From positions 1,962,294-2,026,293 of the forward strand of contig NZ_BBRK01000004.1 of NCBI RefSeq assembly GCF_002090115.1: a stretch of 64,000 bases of DNA. The letters run 5' to 3'. The notes under the pieces were generated by a model that searched no databases, had not been told where the DNA came from, and saw nothing but the letters and a program-made list of their open reading frames with translations. The position numbers and the translations under genes are program-made. Positions 1 to 8,901 of this stretch are shown here, in pieces (position 1 is the first letter of the stretch; the number at the start of each line of letters is the position of its first letter). The stretch comes from Demequina sp. NBRC 110054. GTDB lineage: Bacteria > Actinomycetota > Actinomycetes > Actinomycetales > Demequinaceae.

Positions 1-770
1 GGGACGGTGATGGACAGGCTGATCATCTTGCCCAGCCGTTCGACCTGCTCCATTGACTTCGTCAGGCGCTTCTGTGCCGATTCCAGGTTGCCGGCCTTGA
101 CCGTCTTGACGCAGTTCTCGGCCTCAGCATTGTACGAGCGCAACATCAGCTTCGACATGTCCGCCACGAACCGCTCGCCCTGCTTGGCGGAGTTGTTGAA
201 CATGAAGCCCGACGTCGCATCGGTCGCCTTCTTCGATGCGACCAGCTGCTTGATCTGAGAGCGCACCGACTCCAACTCCATCGCCAACGCGACAGACGAC
301 TCGGCCGGGTGCTCGTAGTCGTAGATCCCGAACTCCTGCATCCCCGCCGTCGCTCGCAGGTTCACCACGTCCCGCTCAGCCTCACGCTTGCTCGACTCCA
401 CCGACTGCAGCGCCTTCTGTACCGACGCGAGATCAGCCTGTGCGCGTGTGATCTGGTCTTGGATCTCGATCCGCGTCGCATCCAACTTTGCGACTTCCTT
501 CAGCCCGTGCTGCTCGATCAGCGCCTGCAGGCGGTCGTTCTCGTCCTGAAGCTTTCCCGCATGCTTGCGAGCACCGAACAGAGGCACCTTCCGATCCCCA
601 CCCTGACCCCCGCCAGTGGGGGAGGCTACCTGGAGCGGCTCGGTCACGTACGGGTCCACGCTCTGCGTGCCCTTGGTGAACACATGCTCGGTCCACGCGC
701 TGCCACTCCAGTAGCGCTGCTCGTGCCTCTTGGTGGGGTCGGCGTACCAACCCTCCTGCGTCTGCGTCAT
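1..770 (-). CDS. DUF2510-DUF4041 protein, 3' end outside the window
   Basis: The frame opens at an ATG at 770 and runs leftward off the window edge, so only the N-terminal part (about 256 residues) is visible. Residues 7-30 form a DUF2510-type module (GWYADP, then RYWSGSAWTEHV). A long coiled-coil stretch follows (about residues 70-145), then a DUF4041-like region rich in the family's LRSYNAEAENCVKTVKAGN-type signature. DUF4041 proteins usually end in a T5orf172/GIY-YIG nuclease domain, which would lie outside the window. From family knowledge, DUF4041 plus GIY-YIG proteins include anti-phage nucleases (I recall SNIPE). That role is inferred from the family and from the defence genes beside it. 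It diverges from the gene at 954. Confidence 0.8.
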   Translation of the reverse strand, partial: MTQTQEGWYADPTKRHEQRYWSGSAWTEHVFTKGTQSVDPYVTEPLQVASPTGGGQGGDRKVPLFGARKHAGKLQDENDRLQALIEQHGLKEVAKLDATRIEIQDQITRAQADLASVQKALQSVESSKREAERDVVNLRATAGMQEFGIYDYEHPAESSVALAMELESVRSQIKQLVASKKATDATSGFMFNNSAKQGERFVADMSKLMLRSYNAEAENCVKTVKAGNLESAQKRLTKSMEQVERLGKMISLSITV

Positions 771-953
771 TCTCAATCCCCTCAACGTCATCATTGACGC
801 TTCGCATCGTATGACGGCAGAGTGACATTCGTATGGCGAACGTGAACTTCGAGCGCGGGCGCAGTGAGACGACTTCTTGCCGGGTGAGTCCATCGAGATG
901 TCAAGCTACGCTCCCGCCGCACGCCGAGTGCATCCTCCGGGGGGTCGACAACA

Positions 954-3335
954 ATGTTTGAGTTGCTTGATGAGAGCACCTTGAGTGGGCCGCATGAAGC
1001 GATCTCTACAGTGCGACCGCAGCGCGTCGCGTACCCGGTTGATCTGACCAGACCGGCGTCGGTTGCCGAGGCAGCGGGGTTTCTTTGTCAGGCTTGGGGC
1101 GGTGCAGGAGGAGCGCTGCTGCCCGTCGACCCCTCAGGCGTCGTGGACTCAGCTTTTCGCCGAATGATGGCGGGAGACGCGGTTGACTACCTCCTCGGCA
1201 ACGGGGGCGGCGAAAGAAACCTGTCGAAGGACGTTGTCAAGTTGCCTGACACGGATGCAATCCGTTACTCGCAGCTCCAGTTCGCTCCTGCGCTACTTAA
1301 GTACCGAGAGCAGGCTGCCTTCAAGCCGCTACAGATCGTGGAACTCGACCCTGAGGACCCGTGGCGTGGTGTCTATGCCGCGTGCCTCGGTACGTTGCCA
1401 GCGGAGCCGTCTCCCCAGTTGCTAGCGGAGGGGCGCTTGATCCCAGATCTTCGATTCGAGGACTTCCTCAACGTTGAGCGAGTTCAGCCCACGGGCTCGT
1501 TCACGGACCTATTGGCGAGGGTCGGTGACTCGACGTGCCTTACGCCGAAACAGATCGCTATGTACAACTTGCCGAACCGGAACCCGCATGGCCGACACTT
1601 CTCGGCCGGAGACCACCTTCTCCCTCCTCGATTTCCGGCACGTGACGAGGTCGGTCCGTATGTGCTCGTGGTGTGTTCTGCTGGAGATGTGCGAGACCTC
1701 GCTCTCCTGTGGAACCTCAGGAGCAAGTTCGGAGACTTTGAAACCCTTCCGATCGGTGTGCTCGTCGGAGAGGTGGACGAGGACGCGCTTCTGCGAGTTG
1801 TCGATGATGCTCGGTACCGTCAATCGTCGCCACAAGGCCCGTCTGTGCACCTTACGAGCATCAGCCTAAGCCGCGCCGAGCTCGAGACTTGGAGAGCGGG
1901 GCTCGGAGAACGAATCCGAGCGTACGCGACTGGGATTGTGGACGCCGAGGAGATACTTCACCTGGGAAGGCCTGCAGGGTGGGATCGGCGTGATGTCGTC
2001 ACGTGGCAGGACGGCAAGGCAAAGATCCCGATGGTTCCCGCTCAGGAGATGAACGAGATACTGCAGCACGAAGGCTTCGGACACCTGACTGCGCTAAGCA
2101 CGGATATTGAGGTGCCAGTCCAGCCATTTCCTTGCCTTTCTCAGGGTCACGTGAACGGGGTCAACGCAGACTTCGCTGCGGGCCTACACACGAAGTGGCG
2201 CGCGGGCCGCCCGGGCGGGCGCGCCCAGGAGATCCATTGGCCAAGCAGGATGCTCATGGCCCGCGCTGTGGCGAGAAAACAAGGCCTGGACCTACGTGAG
2301 TCAACGCCTGGATTGTCCAGCCGCCTTCTCATCGAAGGCCTTGGAGGGCTCGACTGGGTCACATATCTGCTCCACAAGCCGCTTCTGCAGTTGCTCCAAG
2401 ACATGGCCGCGCGCGAGGGAATGAGCTGGCAGCGTCGACGCAATCGCGAGCGTGGGGCGGACCCCATCCATCCGCGCGACGCGATTGCGCCGAGCCCGGA
2501 TCAACTAACAGAGGTTCACTCCGACCGCTTCCGGGAAGCCCTTGGCCGCAACACCGATGCCACCGTGAAGTGGCTCGACTGGGCCGAACGGGCGGGACTT
2601 ATCGTCAAAGGTATGCGGGCTGAGTGCAGGTACTGCCACGCCACGCAGTGGCTCCCAGTCAACGCATTCGCGCCGCCACTAACCTGCAGGGGATGCGGGC
2701 GCACCATCGATCAGCCTTTCCCTCACCACGCCTCGGCCCAGTTCTGGTACCGGATATCCGAGCGGCTCCGGCGAGTCTACGAACATGATGCGATGGGACA
2801 CATACTCGCGTGCCATTGGTTCGCGATGGCGTTCAGCAGTGGCGGACCGGAGACACTGCTTGGAGTCCATCCAGGCCTGGAAGTCGTCGACGTCAAGACC
2901 CAACGCGTCGTGGGCGAGGTCGACGTCATGCTCATGGCAGCGGACGGCAAACTCATCCCTATCGAGGTCAAGAGCAGCGTTGCTGGGGTGACCGACGAAG
3001 AGCTCGCCAAGCTGAATGCGGTCGCGGGGCGGCTTCAATCGCCGTGGACGGGAACAGTCGTCGCTGCGTACGGCGCGCAGGGCGGCTTTGACTCAAGATC
3101 CTTTGAACGGTGCCGCACGTCAGATCAGAGATATGAACACATCAATCTTGCGTACGACCACCTTCTCAATCGACACCCGCTACTCAGGCTCGGCGGCGAT
3201 CCTTTCGAAGCGGAGCCTCTTTCGTACGAGGCAATTCAAGATCGGGAGGCGAAGTACGTTCAGACTCTTTCTGGAGAAGGCGCGCTCGGCACCTTCAATT
3301 GGATCGAGCACGAGCTTCTCGACTTCGAGTCCTAG
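954..3335 (+). CDS. Large zinc-ribbon / PD-(D/E)XK-like nuclease, putative defence protein
   Basis: This 793-residue protein belongs to no family I can name. Near residues 558-580 there is a four-cysteine zinc ribbon (CRYC ... CRGC). After it, about residues 650-675, GEVDVML ... IPIEVKSS gives Asp657 and Glu671-x-Lys673, the active-site pattern of PD-(D/E)XK restriction-like nucleases. The first 550 residues show no recognisable motif and no ATPase Walker motif. It starts at an ATG after a 183-base divergent gap facing the DUF4041 gene. A HEPN-motif gene follows 119 bases downstream. Codon and base composition match the low-GC island rather than the core. I infer a nucleic-acid-cleaving defence function; the zinc ribbon may bind target DNA or RNA. 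Confidence 0.7.
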   Translation: MFELLDESTLSGPHEAISTVRPQRVAYPVDLTRPASVAEAAGFLCQAWGGAGGALLPVDPSGVVDSAFRRMMAGDAVDYLLGNGGGERNLSKDVVKLPDTDAIRYSQLQFAPALLKYREQAAFKPLQIVELDPEDPWRGVYAACLGTLPAEPSPQLLAEGRLIPDLRFEDFLNVERVQPTGSFTDLLARVGDSTCLTPKQIAMYNLPNRNPHGRHFSAGDHLLPPRFPARDEVGPYVLVVCSAGDVRDLALLWNLRSKFGDFETLPIGVLVGEVDEDALLRVVDDARYRQSSPQGPSVHLTSISLSRAELETWRAGLGERIRAYATGIVDAEEILHLGRPAGWDRRDVVTWQDGKAKIPMVPAQEMNEILQHEGFGHLTALSTDIEVPVQPFPCLSQGHVNGVNADFAAGLHTKWRAGRPGGRAQEIHWPSRMLMARAVARKQGLDLRESTPGLSSRLLIEGLGGLDWVTYLLHKPLLQLLQDMAAREGMSWQRRRNRERGADPIHPRDAIAPSPDQLTEVHSDRFREALGRNTDATVKWLDWAERAGLIVKGMRAECRYCHATQWLPVNAFAPPLTCRGCGRTIDQPFPHHASAQFWYRISERLRRVYEHDAMGHILACHWFAMAFSSGGPETLLGVHPGLEVVDVKTQRVVGEVDVMLMAADGKLIPIEVKSSVAGVTDEELAKLNAVAGRLQSPWTGTVVAAYGAQGGFDSRSFERCRTSDQRYEHINLAYDHLLNRHPLLRLGGDPFEAEPLSYEAIQDREAKYVQTLSGEGALGTFNWIEHELLDFES

Positions 3336-3454
3336 GCCGTCGGCGTGCGCGGAGAAATCGGCGTTGTGGGTAGGACTATGGGATCGCTCTGCAAAATGCG
3401 GAGCCGGATGGAAACTAGACGAGTTCATTGCGCCGCGCCCGCTAGGGTCGGCCC

Positions 3455-4792
3455 ATGACCCCTCAAGAAGAGGCTGCGATCGCCACCTATGTTGAGCTCG
3501 TACCGCATCTCTATCGGTACTTGGACGCGGCCAACGAGATCCAGACGCTCGCGCATCGGATCGATGAAGGCGACCTCAAAGCGGTGTCCTTCGTCGACAG
3601 GTTCATCGCAGAGGCAACTAGGCTCTTCCCCCAGTGGACGACCGAGCATCACCGCGAAGTTGGTGAGCTTCTCGAACGTGAACTACGGAGCCGCAAAGCC
3701 GATATCGAAGCTCTGAGTAGCGGTCTTGCACCTCTAGGACTCGAAGACCTCGACTGGGCCTGGCTCCAGGGCTTGAACGACGCGATTCAGACGATCACTG
3801 GTGACGCAACCGCGTCAATAATCTATCTGCAGGTGTGGCCCAGAGTGGCACGCAGTAGGTGGGGCTCAGACGTGCTTCTGCCTGCGCTACTGACTACCGC
3901 CATCGGTGACTTCGAAGTCCTCGTAGCTCGTTACGTTCGATCGATCCTGACTCTGCGACCCCAGATTCTCAACCTGTACGAACGCACGTACACGGTTTCC
4001 GACATCAGAGCCTTCGACACCATTGAGGCGCTCGAAGCCGAGGCGATTGACGACCGCGCGGACCGGATCATGACGGGAGGGTATGAGTCCTGGGCGCAGT
4101 GGCTTCTAGACCGCGGCATCGTTATCGACGGCACCACTCGAAACCCGGACCCCGTGCTGCTTGAGGCGTTCCAGAGACGACACCTCTTCGTGCACAAGGG
4201 AGGTGAGGTCGACAGCGCCTACGTTCGAAAGGTGCCAGGGACGGAGTTCATCGTCGGCGACGAACCCGATGTAACGGCCCAGTACTTGGTCGACGTGGTC
4301 GACGCCGCGACGATTGCCGCGTTGAAGATCAGTTCCGCCGCGTTCAAGCACTTCACAAAGGGATCGCCTGCGGAACTCGATGCCTTGTTCGATTACATCG
4401 CGGGCCACTCCTCCTACACGCTCTTGAGCAACTGTCGTTTCGGAGTGGTTGCCAACTACGAAGAGTGGGCCGCACAGCATCGGAGCGGCCCTGTGGCCCA
4501 ACAGATCGCGGTCGTTAACGGGTGGCTGGCGCGGAAGAGACTGGGACAGTTCGAGGACATCCGGGCCGAAGTTGAGGGCTGGGACCCGACCGAACTTGGG
4601 CCCAAGTTCTCGCTCGCCAAACACGCGTTGCTCGATGCGGTTCCCGAGGCGCACGCGCTCGCCCGACGCCTCATCGAAGACGGGGACCTAGAATTGCGTG
4701 AGTATCTGGAATGGCCGTTGCTCGCGGAAGCTCGCGCCTACGACGGTGAAATCCAGGACCCGTCGGAACAGATAGCGCCGCACGGATCCTAG
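3455..4792 (+). CDS. HEPN-motif protein of unknown family
   Basis: 445 residues, soluble, mostly helical by composition. Residues 240-249 read QRRHLFVHKG, which contains Arg242-x4-His247. This is the Rx4-6H signature of HEPN ribonucleases, and the flanking hydrophobic and glycine residues resemble RiboL-PSP/abortive-infection HEPN domains. The remaining sequence is unrecognised; the last 150 residues may sense or bind a partner. It lies 119 bases after the zinc-ribbon nuclease gene on the same strand, so the two may form a two-gene defence module. I infer an RNase toxin or a HEPN-fold scaffold; catalytic activity is not shown by sequence alone. Confidence 0.6.
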   Translation: MTPQEEAAIATYVELVPHLYRYLDAANEIQTLAHRIDEGDLKAVSFVDRFIAEATRLFPQWTTEHHREVGELLERELRSRKADIEALSSGLAPLGLEDLDWAWLQGLNDAIQTITGDATASIIYLQVWPRVARSRWGSDVLLPALLTTAIGDFEVLVARYVRSILTLRPQILNLYERTYTVSDIRAFDTIEALEAEAIDDRADRIMTGGYESWAQWLLDRGIVIDGTTRNPDPVLLEAFQRRHLFVHKGGEVDSAYVRKVPGTEFIVGDEPDVTAQYLVDVVDAATIAALKISSAAFKHFTKGSPAELDALFDYIAGHSSYTLLSNCRFGVVANYEEWAAQHRSGPVAQQIAVVNGWLARKRLGQFEDIRAEVEGWDPTELGPKFSLAKHALLDAVPEAHALARRLIEDGDLELREYLEWPLLAEARAYDGEIQDPSEQIAPHGS

Positions 4793-4965
4793 TGGCCTGA
4801 GCGCGCGCTGACGACGTGGGGCAATCCAAGGCGCGCGAGAACCGTGCAGCGATGACGCATCGATGCCTGGAGTGGAGAGTTCCGACCGACCGTTCGGAGG
4901 CCCCGCGGCCCCGACTTCAGGAACTGGTGCCTGGGCGCGCCGGAGGATCGGCCGGTATCGACAGG

Positions 4966-5733
4966 CTACTCAGGCTGGTGCCCGAATAGGGTTGCCTCGT
5001 ATTTCGTCATCTCGACGGCGGGAACGGTGCCGATCGCCTGGAGTTGCTGAAACAGTCGGATGCAGAAGTGGATGAGGGCGTCTTCCCCCTCGCGTGTTTG
5101 CAGTTGGAACTGCACGTCGTCGTCCACGATCTTTGGCGTGTAGTCGAACGCGACCTGGTTGAGGCAGATGCCGATATTCAGGAATTTGCTGTCGCCATGT
5201 CCCGGTTGGGTCTCAATCAACTTGTCGATCGGATTGGCCAGATCCTTTCGTGTGGTGAGAATGCCTCCGACGATTGGCTTCACGCTGATCTGCTCCGGCT
5301 TGTAGACGCCGCCCTTGTGGGCAATCGACTGCGAGGTGCGGTCCAGCGCGCGCACGCTGGCGACTTTCTTTCGTGCGTATTCGAGGTACTCGGTGCTGAA
5401 CTCTGGCTTGACCTCAAACGCGGCGTAGACACTCTCGACGGGGACGAAGCGGGTTCCGCTGGCGGCACCGAACCACTGCGGCGAGTAGTGGGTGTCGTAG
5501 ACGGCGACATCGATCTGTTCGCTCATGTTGCCGTGATGGTCGACGGCGAAGATGGGGCCCACCGCATACCGGGTAGGGAGGAACTCTCGAATCAGTCCCA
5601 CCCAGTCCGCTTCGCTTTGATCGCCGCGTTCGGTGGGATGCGACGTGACGTCGCGGATCGCGAGGAACGAGGCGCGTAACGCGATGGCCTTGTTCCGGAA
5701 CGCGGCGGCAATATCAAACGACCAATCGCTCAC
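4966..5733 (-). CDS. DUF6602-like PD-(D/E)XK protein, candidate CBASS effector
   Basis: I place the start at the GTG at 5733, because it overlaps the upstream Cap3 stop in a GTGA arrangement. A longer open frame upstream is only Cap3 shadow. The product is 255 residues and resembles DUF6602. SEQIDVAVYD (Asp75) followed by AAFEVKPE (Glu107-x-Lys109) is a PD-(D/E)XK nuclease pattern. No SAVED, TIR, patatin or transmembrane module is visible. It is the last gene of a fully overlapping operon of CD-NTase, Cap2 and Cap3 that otherwise lacks an effector, so I infer a nucleic-acid-degrading effector triggered by the cyclic nucleotide signal. The C-terminal 100 residues would have to bind the signal, which is unproven. 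Confidence 0.7.
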   Translation of the reverse strand: MSDWSFDIAAAFRNKAIALRASFLAIRDVTSHPTERGDQSEADWVGLIREFLPTRYAVGPIFAVDHHGNMSEQIDVAVYDTHYSPQWFGAASGTRFVPVESVYAAFEVKPEFSTEYLEYARKKVASVRALDRTSQSIAHKGGVYKPEQISVKPIVGGILTTRKDLANPIDKLIETQPGHGDSKFLNIGICLNQVAFDYTPKIVDDDVQFQLQTREGEDALIHFCIRLFQQLQAIGTVPAVEMTKYEATLFGHQPE

Positions 5734-6215
5734 GGCTCGGTCCTTTCTATCCTTGCGTGGTCTATCGCAGCCTGCCGGGGCCACCGTGGCCGGCCGACGA
5801 GTCCGTGGGCTTGGGCTACGCCGCCACGATCGAGTGCGACAACTACGAGCGCCGTACGCTCGCGCGTCTGCTTCACAATGGCGTTTAATTCCCGACGGTC
5901 TGTGGAACTCGGTGGCAGGGGAGCGGGGTGGCTGTGCCACTCGCCGATGTATCCGGAGTTCGCATCGGTTTGGGTCCGTCGGTACTCCTCAAGTTTCGCT
6001 TGCGCGATCGAGTGCCGTCGTGAGTAGTGGAACCGCCCGACGTCATGATCTTGGACGGGCAGGAGCGCCCGTACGATTGCGACGTTCGGAGGCTCCCACC
6101 ACCCGACCAAGATCCCACCAGATTCGTTGGGTGCTGCGGTCCTGGCCAGGTCCTCGGCATCAGCGAGGGCCTCCCCATCGATGCGTATGGCTGCTTCGCC
6201 CCTATCGGTAGTCAC
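5730..6215 (-). CDS. cap3: Cap3, JAB/MPN-type isopeptidase of CBASS
   Basis: 161 residues. The JAMM metalloprotease signature is present: an upstream Glu in ESGGILVG, then EWHSHPAPLPPSSTD, which supplies the zinc-binding HxH and the downstream Ser and Asp. Family knowledge: Cap3 removes the C-terminal conjugate that Cap2 places on target proteins, regulating CD-NTase activity. The gene overlaps Cap2 by 14 bases upstream and the DUF6602 gene by 4 bases downstream, so the operon is translationally coupled. Confidence 0.87.
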   Translation of the reverse strand: MTTDRGEAAIRIDGEALADAEDLARTAAPNESGGILVGWWEPPNVAIVRALLPVQDHDVGRFHYSRRHSIAQAKLEEYRRTQTDANSGYIGEWHSHPAPLPPSSTDRRELNAIVKQTRERTALVVVALDRGGVAQAHGLVGRPRWPRQAAIDHARIERTEP

Positions 6216-7629
6216 GTATGGTCCCGGCGTTCGAGACCGGCAGGCCGGTCAGCAGTCCGACGGCGTGTCGCGCGGCGAGTGCTGCTGCCTCGTAGACCGC
6301 GAAGGCAGGCGTTTGCGACACGGGGTCTCCGCACCCGGCTTCGAACCGAAGACTTTCGCGGTCCGGCAGTGAGCCGAACTGTGTTGCCTTGAGTGGCTCG
6401 CCTTGGAGCGGCGGAGCAACGTCGACGCGCACCACGTCGCCCTCTTCTTGGAGACATACAGACAACAAGTGGTGTCCACCCGACTTGGCCGCAGCGATAA
6501 GCGCCGGCGTCACGTCACCCGACGCTGAGGCATCGATGACAAGATCATGCTCGGCGAACATGGTTGCGAGTTCTTTCAGTTCAGGCATGCCCGTCGGTAC
6601 GCTGCTGACGTCGGTCACGTTAAAGGGGCGCGATTCGAGGGCCTTCTTGACGGCCTCGGTCTTGGGGAGTCCCTCCGAGGCGGCGTCTGCGAGGTGACGG
6701 ATGAGATTTCCCGGTCGCACAATGTCTGGGTCGTAGACAGTGATGCGACCTACTCCCGAGCGCGCTAGAAGGTCGCAGAGGAACGATCCGATCGCCCCCA
6801 CACCGACGACAGCGACACGTGCGTCAGCAAGAGTCTGCGCGTGAACGCCGGCACGAAGCGTGAGGGTCGAATGAGTCTCGCCAGCACTCGTCAGTGCCGA
6901 CAAGGCAACAGCGCCGTCTTGATTCTTGCGGATCGCGAACACGACCGCCGCACCGACACCGTCTCGCGCGTACCTGACAACCAGCCGAGTGAGGCGGCCC
7001 TTCTCGACAGAGCTTTCGACGAGTGCAGCGTCTTCCTCGGGGACTGAGGCCTTCAGGTCCTCCCAGTTCAGCGGCGGCACCTCAGGAGCGCCGATGTCGA
7101 TGATGTAGCCGAATGTCCGGTCCTTGGCTGCGCTCTTCTTCTTCGGGAGTGTGTGAGCGCCCTTGATCCGCACGACATCGCCCTGTGTCCGAAACTGAAC
7201 GACGCTTCCGAGCCTGTCGAGGTCACCGTAGACAATGAGCGGTGCATCAACCTGAGGGAAGTACCTCTCCAAGTCGAGGTCCGGAAAGTCCTGTTGCCAG
7301 CCCGCTTTGGACTCGTAGATCCAGCGCTCGACGAGGGCGAGGAAGTCGTCCACGTCCAGCCACGGGAGGTTCTGTCGGTCGTCAGCGGAGTAGAGGCACA
7401 TCGCTCCGCTGAGTTCGCGATGCCACGAGCGGGGGAAGTCTGATGGTGGCCATGCAGCAGGCGGTGCGAATGGGAACGAGTCCGTGACGAGGATCTCCAC
7501 GCGGACTGCGTCAGCTCCCTCACCTACGGTTCCAGTCAGCGTGCGCTCGTCGGCCCGGAAGCCCTTCTGCTCCATGCTCTCGATGAACTCGAAGGTGGTG
7601 GCTGCGATCGCCTCGTCCCAGCTGGTCAT
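6202..7629 (-). CDS. cap2: Cap2, E2-E1 fusion of type II CBASS
   Basis: 475 residues. The N-terminal E2-like half includes SGAMCLYS with Cys78 as the likely E2 cysteine. The C-terminal half is a ThiF/E1 domain with the ATP-binding loop VGVGAIGS near residue 270, DPDIVRPGN, and GCGDPVS near residue 433 as a candidate E1 cysteine. Family knowledge: Cap2 activates the CD-NTase C-terminus and conjugates it to targets, priming the cyclase. It overlaps the CD-NTase stop in an ATGA arrangement. It is shorter than the roughly 600-residue Cap2 proteins best studied, so the linker or E2 part is compact. Confidence 0.85.
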   Translation of the reverse strand: MTSWDEAIAATTFEFIESMEQKGFRADERTLTGTVGEGADAVRVEILVTDSFPFAPPAAWPPSDFPRSWHRELSGAMCLYSADDRQNLPWLDVDDFLALVERWIYESKAGWQQDFPDLDLERYFPQVDAPLIVYGDLDRLGSVVQFRTQGDVVRIKGAHTLPKKKSAAKDRTFGYIIDIGAPEVPPLNWEDLKASVPEEDAALVESSVEKGRLTRLVVRYARDGVGAAVVFAIRKNQDGAVALSALTSAGETHSTLTLRAGVHAQTLADARVAVVGVGAIGSFLCDLLARSGVGRITVYDPDIVRPGNLIRHLADAASEGLPKTEAVKKALESRPFNVTDVSSVPTGMPELKELATMFAEHDLVIDASASGDVTPALIAAAKSGGHHLLSVCLQEEGDVVRVDVAPPLQGEPLKATQFGSLPDRESLRFEAGCGDPVSQTPAFAVYEAAALAARHAVGLLTGLPVSNAGTIRDYR

Positions 7630-8636
7630 CCGAAGCGGCGGTCCCCTGCCGGAACGCTCGGAGATCCGGGGGTGATGATCGCCGAGGCGGCCGCACTCTT
7701 GGTGCCGTCCTCCGTATATCCGTCGGGCATCGGGAATACGACGTCACCGTCTCCGTTCACGCCGAGCAGTTCGCGGAAGGCCACGGCTGCCTTGCCTGAA
7801 TCTTCCTCGTTGTACGCCTCGCGCGCCAAGGCTGCCGCCGACGCGAAGTTGTCGCGGGCTGTCTCCCACTGGTTGTCGGTAGCTCGGAACTCCAGTGAGT
7901 GTCCAGGCATCGTGTGGTCAGGTAGTCCCTTGCCCCAGTTCACCTTGTCGTCTAGATATGCGGCGATTGCCTCAAGCGCCGTGACGTAGGAGAGGGTCAG
8001 TGAGCTCTTGCTCACCTTGCCGTTGCTGCATGCGTCATACAGCGCGAGCTCGGCGAACAGCCCGCCTGGGTGCTTGCCGATGATGGTGCGCCGTGTCTGG
8101 CGAATCAGCTTCACGAGGGGCACGTAGTCGTCGGCGAACGCGTCGTTCATTGCCGTCTTGAGTTCGGTCTGTCGCTCGGGGTTGGTGGTCTGCCAGCCGC
8201 CTTCACGGGTCGGAATCTCCCAGTGGCCGTCGGTCCTCCTACGAGCCGGGACTGCGTCGACGTGGAGGCCGTCGTACTCCGGAAAGTCGACAGTGATAGA
8301 TCGAGCCTGGCGACGTGTGCGCTTCTTGCCATTGGCGTCGGTGCCGAACTCGGCGTCGAGCACAGTGAAGAACCTGTCGAGGACAGTGTCGCCCGCCACG
8401 TCGTCGCCGATGTCCTCCATGCGGCAGAAGACATCCACGTCGGTCACGCGACGGATTGAGACGTCACGCTTGTAGGAGCCGATGAGAACGGGGTCGATGC
8501 CCCATTCCTTCAACTCGTCCGCGCCCGTGAGCGCTGCGCGAAGCTCCTTGTGCGCTTCCGGTGCGTTCTTCTTGTCGTCAGCCGAAGGCTCGATTGATAC
8601 CAGTGCCGCGCTGAACTGACTGCTGAGGATTGCCAT
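7626..8636 (-). CDS. CD-NTase, CBASS oligonucleotide cyclase
   Basis: 336 residues. The nucleotidyltransferase core is clear: LIGSYKRDVSIR (Gly53-Ser54), DVDVF with Asp66 and Asp68, and LHVDAVPA with Asp127 as the third metal ligand. It makes a cyclic di- or trinucleotide on phage sensing; which one cannot be told from sequence. The protein ends in a disordered, proline-rich tail finishing in RRFG, a terminal glycine suited to Cap2 adenylation and conjugation. It is the first gene of the leftward operon; the preceding gap (8637-8901) holds its promoter and that of the divergent membrane protein gene. Confidence 0.88.
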   Translation of the reverse strand: MAILSSQFSAALVSIEPSADDKKNAPEAHKELRAALTGADELKEWGIDPVLIGSYKRDVSIRRVTDVDVFCRMEDIGDDVAGDTVLDRFFTVLDAEFGTDANGKKRTRRQARSITVDFPEYDGLHVDAVPARRRTDGHWEIPTREGGWQTTNPERQTELKTAMNDAFADDYVPLVKLIRQTRRTIIGKHPGGLFAELALYDACSNGKVSKSSLTLSYVTALEAIAAYLDDKVNWGKGLPDHTMPGHSLEFRATDNQWETARDNFASAAALAREAYNEEDSGKAAVAFRELLGVNGDGDVVFPMPDGYTEDGTKSAAASAIITPGSPSVPAGDRRFG

Positions 8637-8901
8637 CGTGCGTCCCCCTCCGGGACTCGCGGGTTCATTGGGAACTACAGCTTTGTAACGAGGTTACCCC
8701 GCACCACTGACAGCGTTGAGAAGGTTTCGGCGCATGAGAACGTGACGGTCGGACTGCGTTGTCGATCCGCAGGCTGGGCGAATGAAAAGAAAACTAGCCA
8801 GCTCAGCCCCTGGTGCTGTAGAGAGAAACAAAGTGCCAAGCGACTGCGCAGTGAGAACTTTGTCCTGTGCTGGTAGAACAGGCTCGAATCTGTCAGGCTC
8901 G

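Noticed and set aside
433..828. 131-codon leftward frame near the left edge
   Set aside because: The DUF2510-DUF4041 protein reads through the same bases in a different frame with clear family motifs.
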